Shown piece by piece: positions 8,573 to 18,800 of a DNA stretch of 64,000 nt. This stretch comes from Polaromonas sp047303325 (lineage in GTDB: Bacteria > Pseudomonadota > Gammaproteobacteria > Burkholderiales > Burkholderiaceae_C), in the NCBI RefSeq assembly GCF_047303325.1, contig NZ_JBKBEX010000025.1, forward strand, positions 1-64,000. Direction: 5' to 3'. The position numbers and the translations under genes are program-made. Numbering within the stretch: position 1 is the first letter of the stretch; the number at the start of each line of letters is the position of its first letter. The notes beneath the pieces were generated by a model. It made no database searches, was not told the origin of the DNA, and saw only the letters and a list, made by a program, of their open reading frames with translations.

Positions 8573-9064
8573 TCAGACCGCATCCGCAAGCCGTGACGGG
8601 GAGAGTTCGAGGGCCAGGTACTTGGTGCCAGGAACGGGATTGAAGGTGACGGGCGCCGCGGGTTGAAAACCCAGCGATTCGTAAATTCGCTGTGCGGCAG
8701 TGAACTCGGGCAGCACATCCAGGCAGATGCGCGAGTAGCCCGCGGCGCGCGCTTCATCGAGGATGCGCTCGATGAGACGTCGGCCCAGGTTCTCGCCTCT
8801 CGCACCCGGCCGCACGTAGACGCGCTTCATCTCGCAGGTGGTTTCATCAACGCGGCGAAGCGCCGCACACCCGACGACGGCTTGTCCCTTCCACGCGAGC
8901 AACAGGCGGCCGTCAGGCGCGGCGTACTTTCCCGGCAAGGCGGCGAATTCCGCCTCGTAGTTCTGAAAGGCCAGGCTCACGCTGGGGCTGGCGATGTATT
9001 CCCGAAGGATGGCGATGACGTGCTCAAGGTCGTCGGGAAAGTTTGCAGGCTTGATGTCGGTCAT
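8573..9064 (-). CDS. GNAT-family N-acetyltransferase
   Basis: A 163-residue acetyltransferase. The acetyl-CoA loop is seen in VRPGARGENLGRRLIE, and a YESLGF segment marks the last strand and helix. It probably transfers an acetyl group to a small molecule or amine; the acceptor is unknown. I chose the ATG at 9064 (MTDIKPANF); longer starts up to 9115 add a poorly structured tail. It lies 74 bp downstream of the LspA gene on the same strand. Confidence 0.82.
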   Translation of the reverse strand: MTDIKPANFPDDLEHVIAILREYIASPSVSLAFQNYEAEFAALPGKYAAPDGRLLLAWKGQAVVGCAALRRVDETTCEMKRVYVRPGARGENLGRRLIERILDEARAAGYSRICLDVLPEFTAAQRIYESLGFQPAAPVTFNPVPGTKYLALELSPSRLADAV

Positions 9065-9138
9065 CTTGAAAGCGTACCTCATCTTGCAAACATAAGCAGG
9101 CCGCATGGCACGCAAGACCGCTGCGTTTGGAGCAAGGC

Positions 9139-9675
9139 TCAGGCCTTGCTGTGCCGTCCGCGCCAGCTTTGGACGCTAAGAAGGAAAGCGCCCACAACAA
9201 TGGCGATGTCCGCGACATTGAATATGCCCGTTCGAAGGGAACCGGCGCCAAGGTTGATAAAGTCCACGACGTAGCCCTCATTGACGAAGCGGTCAATCAG
9301 GTTGCTGGAACCGCCGGAAAGGATGAGGGCCAGCGCGAACACAAACAAGCCCTGGCTGGACTTGGCCAGCAGCGTGTACGCGAGCAAGGCCAGCAACATT
9401 GCAGCAACTCCGGCACGGAATATTGCAACACGCCAGGGTTGTGGGGCGGAAGCCCCCAGGCTGAGGAAGGCGCCTTCGTTATGCGCCACCTGCAAGCGCA
9501 CAGTATCCGAGAGCAGGGACAGCGCCTGCGCTTTGGGTAGATTGGCCTCGGCGTACATCTTTGTGGACTGATCGCAGGCCACGCAGCTCAGCAGTACAAA
9601 CAGAACCAGCAGCAAACGTTTGACGATGGACAAAATGAAACTCCCTGGCACCCGAGTTGGCCCATGCCCACTCAC
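9139..9675 (-). CDS. lspA: Signal peptidase II (LspA)
   Basis: A 178-residue membrane aspartyl peptidase that removes signal peptides from diacylglyceryl prolipoproteins. It has four hydrophobic segments, DQSTK after the first, NLIDR (Asp128), VVDF (Asp138) and FNVADIAI (Asp156). Asp138 and Asp156 are the expected catalytic pair. The start is a GTG at 9675 that overlaps the TGA of the transglutaminase gene (GTGA), which suggests translational coupling. The canonical lspA in this order usually sits beside ileS and ribF, which are not here, so this is probably a second copy dedicated to its operon. Confidence 0.85.
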   Translation of the reverse strand: MSGHGPTRVPGSFILSIVKRLLLVLFVLLSCVACDQSTKMYAEANLPKAQALSLLSDTVRLQVAHNEGAFLSLGASAPQPWRVAIFRAGVAAMLLALLAYTLLAKSSQGLFVFALALILSGGSSNLIDRFVNEGYVVDFINLGAGSLRTGIFNVADIAIVVGAFLLSVQSWRGRHSKA

Positions 9676-10490
9676 ACAGGCTCAATCGTAATCTCCACCG
9701 TCATCGACTCTTCCCCGCCGCCCTGGCGCACGCCCTTGATGGGCGGGCAGGCGTTGTAGTCGGTGCCCATGGCCAGGCGCACGTGGCGCTGGTCAATCAG
9801 GCAGCTGTGGGTCACGTCTATGCTGGCCCAGCGGCGGGTGGCGACGTCCAGGCAGACGTCGCACCAGGCGTGGCTGGCCAGGTCGGGCTCGTTGGCGGCG
9901 TAGAAGTAGCCGCTGACATAACGCGCCGGGTAGCCCAGGCTGCGGCAGATGGCGACCATGACATGGGCCTGGTCCTGGCAGACGCCCGCGCCGGACTTGA
10001 AGGCCTCGAGTGCGGTGGTGGTCACGCTGGTGCTGTTCTTGCGGTAGCTCACCGCATCGGCCACGCCCCGGCTCAGGGCCAGCAAGGCGGGCAGGCTGGC
10101 GGTGCCGTCCAGGCTTTGCGGGATAAAGCGGCGGCCGAATTCCGCGAGTTCAAAGTGCGGCTCGGCCAGGTGGGTGGCGCGCAGAAAAAAATACGGGTGC
10201 GGCAAGGTTTCCGCGTCATTGAACTCGGCCACGCCCAGGGTTTCGACATCGCCCGCCGCATTGACCAGGCTCCAGCGCACGTTGTCGGCGTCCCTGCCGA
10301 CAAAGGTGTAGGAGCTGATGGTGTTGCCGAAGGCGTCGCGCTGGGTAAACAGCTTTTCGGGCGCGCCCAGGCTCCAGTAGTTCACGGTCTGCGCCGGGCC
10401 GGACTGCGGCGTGAGCCACAGCGTCTGCAACGCATAGCGCAGTGGCTCGGTATACCGGTAGTCGGTGATGTGCCGTATGTGCAATTTCAT
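9672..10490 (-). CDS. Transglutaminase-like protein of the ATP-grasp/alpha-E system
   Basis: A 272-residue cytoplasmic COG1305 protein. The N-terminal beta domain (residues 1-80, starting MKLHIRHITDYRYTEP) is typical of the group. The triad is Cys171 in GVCQDQAHV, His207 in SHAWC and Asp225 in SIDVTH. Such proteins are predicted peptidases or acyltransferases that accompany circularly permuted ATP-grasp and alpha-E proteins. Here the alpha-E gene lies 40 bp upstream, and the stop codon overlaps the start of lspA. Confidence 0.92.
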   Translation of the reverse strand: MKLHIRHITDYRYTEPLRYALQTLWLTPQSGPAQTVNYWSLGAPEKLFTQRDAFGNTISSYTFVGRDADNVRWSLVNAAGDVETLGVAEFNDAETLPHPYFFLRATHLAEPHFELAEFGRRFIPQSLDGTASLPALLALSRGVADAVSYRKNSTSVTTTALEAFKSGAGVCQDQAHVMVAICRSLGYPARYVSGYFYAANEPDLASHAWCDVCLDVATRRWASIDVTHSCLIDQRHVRLAMGTDYNACPPIKGVRQGGGEESMTVEITIEPV

Positions 10491-10530
10491 GAGTGGCTAG
10501 CCCCCACGCGCAGTGCGGCACATGCGGTGC

Positions 10531-11493
10531 TCAGTGGGTGGCCGGCACAAGAAACTCGCGGCTGATGTGCGCGCCTATTTCGTTGACGCGGTCCAGGAAC
10601 TGGGTCAGGAAGGCGTGCAGGCCGGTGGCGAGGATTTCGTCGATGCGGGCGTACTGCAGGTCGGCGCGCAGCTTGCCGGCGCGGCGCTGGGTTTCGCTGG
10701 CCGTGTCGCTGGTCACCATGGCGAGGTTGCCCATGAGCTCGTTAAGGCAGGCCAACAGCGAACGCGGCATGTCGGGTCGCAGGATCAGCAGCTCGGCCAC
10801 ACGCTCGGGCTTGATCACGTCGCGGTACACCTTGCGGTAGACCTCGAAGCCGGAGACGCTGCGCAGGATCGCGCTCCAGTGGTAGAAGTCGTACTCCTGG
10901 TCCTTCTCGCCGTCGCTGCCCAGGAAGTCGTTTTGCACCGCGTGGAATTTCACGTCCACCAGGCGGGCGGTGTTGTCGGCGCGCTCCAGGAAGGTGCCCA
11001 GGCGCAGGAAGTGGAAAGCCTCGTCCTGCAGCATGGTGCCGGCCGTGACGCCGCGCGAGAGATGCGAGCGGAACTTGACCCACTCAAAGAACTGGCCGGG
11101 GTCGCGCTCGAAGTCGCCGTTGCGCAGCATGCGTATCACTTCGAGGTAGGTCTGGTTCTGGGTTTCCCAGACTTCGGTGGTCAGGGTGCCGCGCACGGCG
11201 CGGGCGTTCTCGCGGGCATTCTTCAGGCAGGAGACGATGCTCGAGGAGTTCTGCTCGTCGCGCACCATGAAGTCCATGACTTCGCGCGGATTGATGCTGT
11301 CGCCGTATTTGGCGGCATAAGAGGGCTTGAGCTCGCTGATGCTCAGCAGGCTTTGCCAGCCGCCCTGCACCACGGCGGCCGACTGCGGCAGCAGCGAGGT
11401 CTGGTAGTTGACGTCCAGCATGCGGGCTGTGTTCTCGGCGCGTTCGGTGTAACGCGACATCCAGAAGAGATGGTCAGCAGTACGAGACAACAT
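10531..11493 (-). CDS. Alpha-E domain protein (DUF403, COG2307)
   Basis: A 320-residue all-helical protein. It opens with LSRTADHLFWMSRYTERAEN, the family signature with its conserved Arg-Tyr and Glu residues. The alpha-E domain has no demonstrated activity; it nearly always accompanies or is fused to circularly permuted ATP-grasp proteins. The start codon lies two bases after the stop of the ATP-grasp gene, so the two are almost certainly translated together. Confidence 0.92.
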   Translation of the reverse strand: MLSRTADHLFWMSRYTERAENTARMLDVNYQTSLLPQSAAVVQGGWQSLLSISELKPSYAAKYGDSINPREVMDFMVRDEQNSSSIVSCLKNARENARAVRGTLTTEVWETQNQTYLEVIRMLRNGDFERDPGQFFEWVKFRSHLSRGVTAGTMLQDEAFHFLRLGTFLERADNTARLVDVKFHAVQNDFLGSDGEKDQEYDFYHWSAILRSVSGFEVYRKVYRDVIKPERVAELLILRPDMPRSLLACLNELMGNLAMVTSDTASETQRRAGKLRADLQYARIDEILATGLHAFLTQFLDRVNEIGAHISREFLVPATH

Positions 11494-11495
11494 GA

Positions 11496-13001
11496 TTATT
11501 TTCCTCCCGCTTGGACTTGGGTCTGCGACTGCGATTGGGACTGGAACCCCACGGGCGATGACGGACCTTCCAGAATCCAGGTGTCCTTGGTGCCGCCGCC
11601 CTGCGAGGAGTTGACCACCAGCGAGCCGTCTTTGAGCGCCACGCGCGTGAGGCCGCCGGGCACCATCTGCACTTCCTTGCCGCTCAGCACAAAAGGCCGC
11701 AAATCGATATGGCGCGGCGCGATGCCGCTTTCAACATAGGTCGGGCAGGTGGAAAGGCTCAGCGTAGGCTGGGCGATATAGCCCGAGGGGTTGGCCAGCA
11801 AGGCGGCGCGGAACTCCTCGATCTCGGCCTTGGTGGCGGCCGGGCCGACCAGCATGCCGTAGCCGCCCGCGCCGTGCACTTCCTTGACGACCAAGTCCTT
11901 GAGGTTGGCCAGGGTGTACTGCAAATCCTCGTTGTTACGGCACATATAGGTGGGCACGTTCTTGAGGATGGGTTTTTCACCGAGGTAGAACTCGATCATC
12001 TTGGGCACATAGGGGTAGATGGACTTGTCATCGGCCACGCCCGTGCCTATGGCATTGCACAGCGAGACGTTGCCGCTGCGGTAGACGTTGAGCAGGCCCG
12101 CGCAGCCCAGCGTGGAATTGGGGCGGAAGGCCAGCGGGTCCAGGAAGTCGTCGTCGACGCGGCGGTAGATCACGTCGACGCGGCGCGGGCCGCGCGTGGT
12201 GCGCATATAGACGAAGTTGTCCTTGACGAAGAGGTCCTGGCCCTCGACCAGCTCCACGCCCATTTGCTGCGCGAGGAAGGCGTGCTCGAAGTAGGCCGAG
12301 TTGTACATGCCGGGCGTGAGCACCACCACCGTGGGCTCGGCCGTGGCGGGCGGCGCCATGGCGCGCAGGGTTTCCAGCAGCAGGTCGGGGTAGTGCGCGA
12401 CCGGCGCGACGCGGTTTTCGCTGAAGAGCTCGGGGAACAGCCGCATCATCATCTTGCGGTCTTCCAGCATGTAGCTCACGCCGCTGGGCACGCGCAGGTT
12501 GTCTTCGAGCACGTAATACTCGCCCTCGCCCTGTGCATTGGGCGCGCGCACGATGTCGATGCCGCTAATGTGCGAATAGATGTTGCCGGGAACGTCAACA
12601 CCCATCATCTCGGGGCGGAACTGCGCGTTCTGGAAGATCTGCTCGGACGGGATGACGCCGGCCTTGATGATCTCCTGGCCGTGGTAGACGTCGTGGATGA
12701 AGCGGTTGAGCGCCGTGACACGCTGGACCAGGCCTTTTTCCATGCTGGCCCACTCGTGCGCGGGAATGATGCGGGGAATCAGGTCAAACGGGATCAGGCG
12801 TTCGGTGCCGGCGCCGTCCTCGTCCTTGGCGCCGTAGACGGCAAAGGTGATGCCGACGCGGCGGAAAATCATCTCGGCTTCGGCGCGGCGCGCCTCCATC
12901 ACGTCGGCCGGCTGTTTCGCCAGCCAGCGCTGGTAGCCCTGGTAGTGTTCACGGACGCTGGATTCCGTGGCATTCATTTCATCAAACATCGGTCGGCTCA
13001 T
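11496..13001 (-). CDS. Circularly permuted type 2 ATP-grasp protein (COG2308)
   Basis: A 501-residue predicted amide ligase. Visible family signatures include VYGAKDEDG, LEDNLRVPSGVSYMLE, LTPGMYNSAYFEHAFLA, NAIGTGVADDK and VVKEVHGAGGYGML. The last carries the Lys and Glu of the ATP-grasp fold in permuted order. These enzymes are predicted to form amide or peptide bonds on an unknown substrate. The C terminus ends in a Gln/Ser repeat (SQSQSQTQVQ). I prefer the ATG at 13001, preceded by GGAG, over a TTG at 13019. Confidence 0.92.
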   Translation of the reverse strand: MSRPMFDEMNATESSVREHYQGYQRWLAKQPADVMEARRAEAEMIFRRVGITFAVYGAKDEDGAGTERLIPFDLIPRIIPAHEWASMEKGLVQRVTALNRFIHDVYHGQEIIKAGVIPSEQIFQNAQFRPEMMGVDVPGNIYSHISGIDIVRAPNAQGEGEYYVLEDNLRVPSGVSYMLEDRKMMMRLFPELFSENRVAPVAHYPDLLLETLRAMAPPATAEPTVVVLTPGMYNSAYFEHAFLAQQMGVELVEGQDLFVKDNFVYMRTTRGPRRVDVIYRRVDDDFLDPLAFRPNSTLGCAGLLNVYRSGNVSLCNAIGTGVADDKSIYPYVPKMIEFYLGEKPILKNVPTYMCRNNEDLQYTLANLKDLVVKEVHGAGGYGMLVGPAATKAEIEEFRAALLANPSGYIAQPTLSLSTCPTYVESGIAPRHIDLRPFVLSGKEVQMVPGGLTRVALKDGSLVVNSSQGGGTKDTWILEGPSSPVGFQSQSQSQTQVQAGGK

Positions 13002-13091
13002 TGGCTTGATCTCCAGCAAGTTATGCGCAGGGCACTGTTTTGATATAGCTTAGCAAGTTATGCGCCAAGACGGCGCTGCCCTGCGCTATTT

Positions 13092-15593
13092 TTAACGTCC
13101 GGGTACATGATGCCAGTAGCGTTTGCCCTCTTCCCGCTGGCAGCGCAGGGCATCACCATGCTGGCTGTCCCATGTCGCCGCCCCGCATGTCGCCGATTTG
13201 ACAAGGCTGATGCCGCGCGCCTCGTAGCGCGCGACCACAGGCTCGGCCGGGTGGCCGAAGCGGTTGCGATAACCCGCCTGCGCCATGGCCCATTGCGGCT
13301 GGACGGCATCCAGGAATACCGCGCTCGACGATGTCTTGCTGCCGTGGTGGGGTACCAGCAGAAAGTCGGCCTTGAGGCGGGCCGGATCGCCGGCGGCCAG
13401 GGCGGCTTCCTGCGGCGCCTCGATGTCGCCCACCAGCAGGGCCGTACGGCTACCGTTGGAGATGCGCAGCACGCAGCTCATGGCATTGGGCTTGGCCGGC
13501 GTGCCGTAGGCTGCGGCGGGCGGGTGCAGCAGCTCGAACTGCACGCCGTCCCATTCCCAGTGCTGGCCGGCCGTGCAGCGTTCGGCCTTGCGCAGGGCCT
13601 GCAGCGGGTGCGTGTCCTCAATCGAGCTGAGCAGCCGCGCCCCGGGCTGCATGGCCAGCACCGCGGCCGCCCCGCCTATGTGGTCTATGTCGCGGTGGCT
13701 GACCATCAGGACGTCCAGCCGCTCGCCAAGCGCGCGCAGCAGCGGCACCAGCACGCGGTGGCCGGCATCGCTTTCGCGCGAAAAACGCGGTCCCGCGTCA
13801 TAAAGCAGGCTGTGGCCCGCGGTGCGCACCAGCACCGCATTGCCCTGGCCGATGTCGGCCGCCAGCAGCTCAAACTGCCCAGGCGCGACCCGCAGGGGCT
13901 GCCACAGCAGCACGGGCAGCAGCAGCGGAATGCCCAGCAAGCGCCAATGCCAGGGTAGTCGCGTGGCCAGCAAGCTACCGCCCGTCACACCAGCGACGGC
14001 GCACCACAGCGGCGCCGCGGCCACGCTGATGGACGCCAGCGGCCAGCTCGCCAGCCATTGCAGGAACAGCGCCAGCAGGCTGACGCAGGCGGCGGTCGCG
14101 GCCCAGACCGGCGCCCACAGCACGCCCAGCAGGGCCAGCGGCGTGATCAGCAAGGTCACGGCGGGAATGGCCACGGCATTGGCCAGCAGGCCCACCAGCG
14201 AAACCTGGTTGAACAGCAGCAGCGACAGGGGCGTAAGCGCCAGCGTCACCACCCATTGCTCACGCGCGGCGCGGGCCAGGCCGGCCAGCCAGCGCGGCCA
14301 ATGCCGCCATTCGCCTTGCGAAGCCGGCTCCTGAACACCATGGCCAGGACGGACACCGGAATCCGTCGCGAACAGCACCCCGACCGCCACAAAAGACAGC
14401 CAGAAACCGGCCTGCATCAAGGCCCAGGGGTCTACGGCCACCACCACGGCCATGGCCAGCAGCCAGGTCTGTGCCCAGGGCCATTGCCGACCGCCCTGGC
14501 GCAGCAGGATCACGGTGGCCAGCATCAGGAGGGTGCGCTGCGCGGGCACGCCCCAGCCGGCAAACAGCGCATACAGGGTAGCCAGCAGCAGGCCGCCCAG
14601 TGCGCCGGCACCGGCGGCCGGCAAGGCCAGGCACAGCCTGGGCGTGAGAAACGCGGAGCGGCGCCAAAGGCCGCCGACCAGCAGCGAGGCGGCCCAGGCA
14701 AACATGGTGATATGGAGGCCGGAAATACTCATCAAATGCGCGACGCCCGTGGCGCGGAACACATCCCAGTCGGCGCGCTCTATGGCGTTCTGGTCGCCCA
14801 CCACCAACGCGGCAATGATGCCCGCCCACTGGCGGTTCTCCACACGCTCGAAAATTTTCTCGCGCACCGCCTGCCGGGCCTGCTCGACCGGGTACTGCCA
14901 GCTGCCGGAAAGCTTTTCAGGCGGCGCGTCATGCGCGCCGGCACGCACATAGCCGGTGGCCTGCAGGCCCTGCTCCCACAGCCACAGCTCATAGTCAAAG
15001 CCGTGCGGGTTGCTGTTGCCGTGTGGCGCTTTGAGCCGCACCGTCATGCGCCAGCGCTCGCCGGCTCGCAAAGGCTGCGGCTGGCGCTGCAGGGCCAGCG
15101 CCGCTTCAAAGGGGTCAGCTTCCTGCAGGTTCTGCGCGGGAGCGCGCGCTTCCCGCCCGGCAAAGCCCGAATACCAGCCCAGCAGGATGCGCGGCGGCAA
15201 GGCCACCTTGCGGCCGTCCAGGCGCGCGGACTCCACGTCGAGGCGAAAACGCAGGCCGTCCTCACCGGGCTGCGGCATGGCCGGCACGCTGCCTGTGACC
15301 TCGATGTCGCGGCCTTCCAGGGCGGACTCCAGCGCGCTGGACTGGAAAACGCTGGCCCGCCAGCCGGTGGAGCCAAAACCCAGCAGCGTCGCCAGGCCGA
15401 ACGCCAGCAGCGCCTTGCCCCAGGAAGGGCCGGGCCCATGGCGCGCCAGGCGCCCCGCGAACAAGGCCAGCAAAGCCAGCAAGGCACACAGCGCATAGCC
15501 TTGCCACGGCCACAGCGCGGGCTGCTGCAATTGCAGGGCCACGCCCGCGATAAAACCGGCCAGGGCGAGCCCCGGGCTCATGGCACGGGCCAT
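13092..15593 (-). CDS. comEC: DNA uptake channel ComEC/Rec2
   Basis: An 833-residue inner-membrane protein that carries single-stranded DNA across the membrane during natural transformation. The N terminus holds hydrophobic segments and a DUF4131-type OB region. The central Competence domain contains the signature ATGVAHLMSISGLHITMF. The C-terminal third is a metallo-beta-lactamase domain with SHRDIDHIGG and LLVPHHGSKTSSS. The ATG at 15593 is used because the frame upstream is charged and non-conserved. Its downstream neighbour, 90 bp away, is the ATP-grasp gene. The divergent DUF2126 gene starts 237 bp on the other side. Confidence 0.93.
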   Translation of the reverse strand: MARAMSPGLALAGFIAGVALQLQQPALWPWQGYALCALLALLALFAGRLARHGPGPSWGKALLAFGLATLLGFGSTGWRASVFQSSALESALEGRDIEVTGSVPAMPQPGEDGLRFRLDVESARLDGRKVALPPRILLGWYSGFAGREARAPAQNLQEADPFEAALALQRQPQPLRAGERWRMTVRLKAPHGNSNPHGFDYELWLWEQGLQATGYVRAGAHDAPPEKLSGSWQYPVEQARQAVREKIFERVENRQWAGIIAALVVGDQNAIERADWDVFRATGVAHLMSISGLHITMFAWAASLLVGGLWRRSAFLTPRLCLALPAAGAGALGGLLLATLYALFAGWGVPAQRTLLMLATVILLRQGGRQWPWAQTWLLAMAVVVAVDPWALMQAGFWLSFVAVGVLFATDSGVRPGHGVQEPASQGEWRHWPRWLAGLARAAREQWVVTLALTPLSLLLFNQVSLVGLLANAVAIPAVTLLITPLALLGVLWAPVWAATAACVSLLALFLQWLASWPLASISVAAAPLWCAVAGVTGGSLLATRLPWHWRLLGIPLLLPVLLWQPLRVAPGQFELLAADIGQGNAVLVRTAGHSLLYDAGPRFSRESDAGHRVLVPLLRALGERLDVLMVSHRDIDHIGGAAAVLAMQPGARLLSSIEDTHPLQALRKAERCTAGQHWEWDGVQFELLHPPAAAYGTPAKPNAMSCVLRISNGSRTALLVGDIEAPQEAALAAGDPARLKADFLLVPHHGSKTSSSAVFLDAVQPQWAMAQAGYRNRFGHPAEPVVARYEARGISLVKSATCGAATWDSQHGDALRCQREEGKRYWHHVPGR

Positions 15594-15830
15594 GACACGA
15601 TGATGAATACAACTGGCCCCAAAGCCGCCTCCCCTGTTTTTTGCTTTTTTTCGAACTTGTTTAACGGGAAGGCGAGGCAAGAAGCCGACAGTGCGCCATG
15701 CAAACTCCGCATGGCGCAGCTCTTGCTTACGGAAATACCATCAAATCCGGGTAAGCTGTTCACACGTCATTGAGAAGACCGCATGATGTGGCGGTCCTTG
15801 CGCCCAGTTATTTTTTTAAGCGAGGTTGCC

Positions 15831-18800
15831 TTGTCCATCCACGTTGCCCTGAGCCACATCACCCACTACAAATACGACCGCCTGGTGCGGCTGGGCCCCC
15901 AGGTGGTCCGCCTGCGGCCCGCGCCGCACAGCCGCACCCAGGTGCTGTCCTACTCCCTCAAGGTCGAGCCCGCCGGGCATTTCATCAACTGGCAGCAGGA
16001 TCCCTTCGCCAACTACCAGGCCCGGCTGGTGTTTCCCGAGCCGACGCGCGAGTTCAAGGTCACGGTGGACCTGGTCGTGGAAATGGCGGTGTTCAACCCC
16101 TTTGACTTCTTCCTGGAGCCGGCCGCCGAGGAGTTCCCCTTCAGCTACAACGCGCTGCAGGCCCGGGAACTGGCGCCCTACCTGGCCACACAGCCGGCCA
16201 CGCCGCTGTTCAAGCGCTACCTCGAGAAAATCGACCGCACGCCCAAACGCACCATAGACTTCCTGGTGGGCCTGAACCAGAGCCTGCAGTCGGACATCCA
16301 ATATTCGATTCGCATGGAGCCCGGCGTGCAGACGCCCGAGGAGACCCTGCGCCTGGCCTGCGGCTCCTGCCGCGACACCGGCTGGCTGCTGGTGCAGTTG
16401 CTGCGCCACATGGGCCTGGCCGCGCGTTTTGTCTCGGGCTATTTGATACAGCTCAAGGCCGACGTCAAATCGATAGACGGCCCCAGCGGCGCCGAAGCCG
16501 ATTTCACCGACCTGCACGCCTGGTGCGAGGTGTTTTTGCCGGGCGCCGGCTGGGTGGGCCTGGACCCAACCTCGGGCCTGATGGCCGGCGAAGGCCATAT
16601 CCCGCTGGCCTGCACGCCCGAGCCCTCGAGCGCCGCGCCTGTCGAGGGCGGCGTCGACAAATCCGAAGTCGAGTTCGAGCACCACATGGCGGTGCAGCGC
16701 ATCTACGAATCGCCGCGCGTGACCAAGCCTTATACCGAAGAGCAATGGCAGGAAGTGCTGGCGCTCGGCGAGAAAGTCGACCAGGACCTGGCGGCCGGCG
16801 ACGTGCGCCTGACCATGGGCGGCGAACCGACCTTTGTGGCCACCACCGACCGTGACGCGGCCGAATGGAATATCGCCGCGCTGGGCCCGACCAAGCGCGG
16901 CTATGCGACCGAGCTCGTGCAAAAGCTGCGCGCCGAATACGGCGAAGGCGGTTTCCTGCACTTCGGCCAGGGCAAGTGGTACCCGGGCGAGCAGCTGCCG
17001 CGCTGGGCGCTGAGCATTTTCTGGCGCAAGGACGGCCAGCCGATCTGGCAGAACCCGGCCCTGTTCGCCGACGAACGCCAGCCCTGTAATTACACCAGTG
17101 CCGACGCGCAGCGTTTTATACAAACCCTGGCAGGCAAGCTCGGCCTGGCCACGACTTACATCACGCCGGGCTATGAGGACACCTGGTACTACCTCTGGCG
17201 CGAACGCCGGCTGCCGGTCAATGTGGACCCCTTTGATTCGCGGCTGGACGACGCGATGGAGCGCGACCGCCTGCGCCGCGTCTTCATGCAGGGCCTGGAT
17301 TCTGTGGTGGGCTACGTGCTGCCGCTGCAGACCAAGGAGCAGCTCAAGCAGAGGAGCTTCGGCGCCTCGCCCGCGCTGGCCGGCCCGAAATGGACCACGG
17401 GCCCCTGGTTTTTCCGCGACGAACGCATGTACTTGATGCCGGGCGACTCGCCCATGGGCTACCGCCTGCCGCTGGATTCCGTGCCCTGGGTGTCCAAGAC
17501 CGACTACCCCTACATGATCGAATCCGACCCCTTCGCGTCGCGGCAGGAGTTGCCGCCGGCTTCGGCGCTGGCCGCGCGCTACAACGGCAGCTTCAGCGAT
17601 GCCCGCGGCACCACGGCGGCAAGCCCTTCCGCGGGCGGCAGCGCCAGCTCGCTGGCGCAGTACGTGGCGCGTTACCTGAGCGGCAACACCGCGCTATCGC
17701 AGGCCAGCCGCATCCTGCAGTTCCGTCCGACGGGCAACAATGGCACTGGCGGCGCGGGCGGCCAGTCGGCCGGCGCATCGCCCGAGGCGGCCGCGCCCGG
17801 CGACGACCGCGCGCCCAAGCCTTTTGAATCGGCCGCCTGGCTCACGCGCACCGCGCTGTGCGTGGAAGTGCGCGACCCGCAGCGCGCCAACGGCCCCAAG
17901 GACAAACCCAAGGCCGACCCGGACAGCCAGGCCAACAAATCGGGCCGTGGCGAAGTGGGCGCGATCTATGTCTTCATGCCGCCCATGGAACGGCTCGAGG
18001 ACTACCTGGACCTGCTGGCCGCGGTGGAAGCCACGGCCCAGTCGCTGGGGGTGAGCATCGTGCTTGAAGGCTACCCGCCGCCGCGCGACCCGCGACTGAA
18101 AATGCTGCAGGTCACGCCCGACCCCGGCGTCATCGAGGTCAACATCCACCCGGCCTACAACTGGGGCGAGCTGGTGGAACACACCGAGTTCCTCTACAAG
18201 ATTGCGCACGAGACGCGCCTGTCAGCCGAGAAGTTCATGACCGACGGCCGCCACACCGGCACCGGCGGCGGCAACCACTTTGTGCTGGGCGGCGCCACAC
18301 CGGCCGACAGCCCTTTCCTGCGCAAGCCGGAGCTGCTGGGCAGCCTGATCGCCTACTGGCACAACCACCCCTCGCTGAGCTACCTGTTCTCGGGCATGTT
18401 CATAGGCCCGACCAGCCAGGCGCCGCGCGTGGACGAGGCCCGCAACGACCAGCTCTACGAACTCGAGATCGCGCTGCGCGAGATCGAGAACAACCGCAAG
18501 AAGTACGGCGCCGACATGCCGCCCTGGCTGGTGGACCGCACCTTGCGCAACATCCTGGTCGACGTGACCGGCAACACCCACCGCAGCGAGTTCTGCATCG
18601 ACAAGATGTACTCGCCCGACTCCACCACCGGCCGCCTGGGCTTGCTGGAGCTGCGCGCCTTCGAGATGCCGCCGCATGCGCGCATGAGCATCGCCCAGCA
18701 ACTGCTGCTGCGCGCGCTGGTGGCGCGTTTCTGGAACAAGCCCTACCACGGCCGCGTCACGCGCTGGGGCACCGAGCTGCACGACCGCTTCCTGCTGCCC

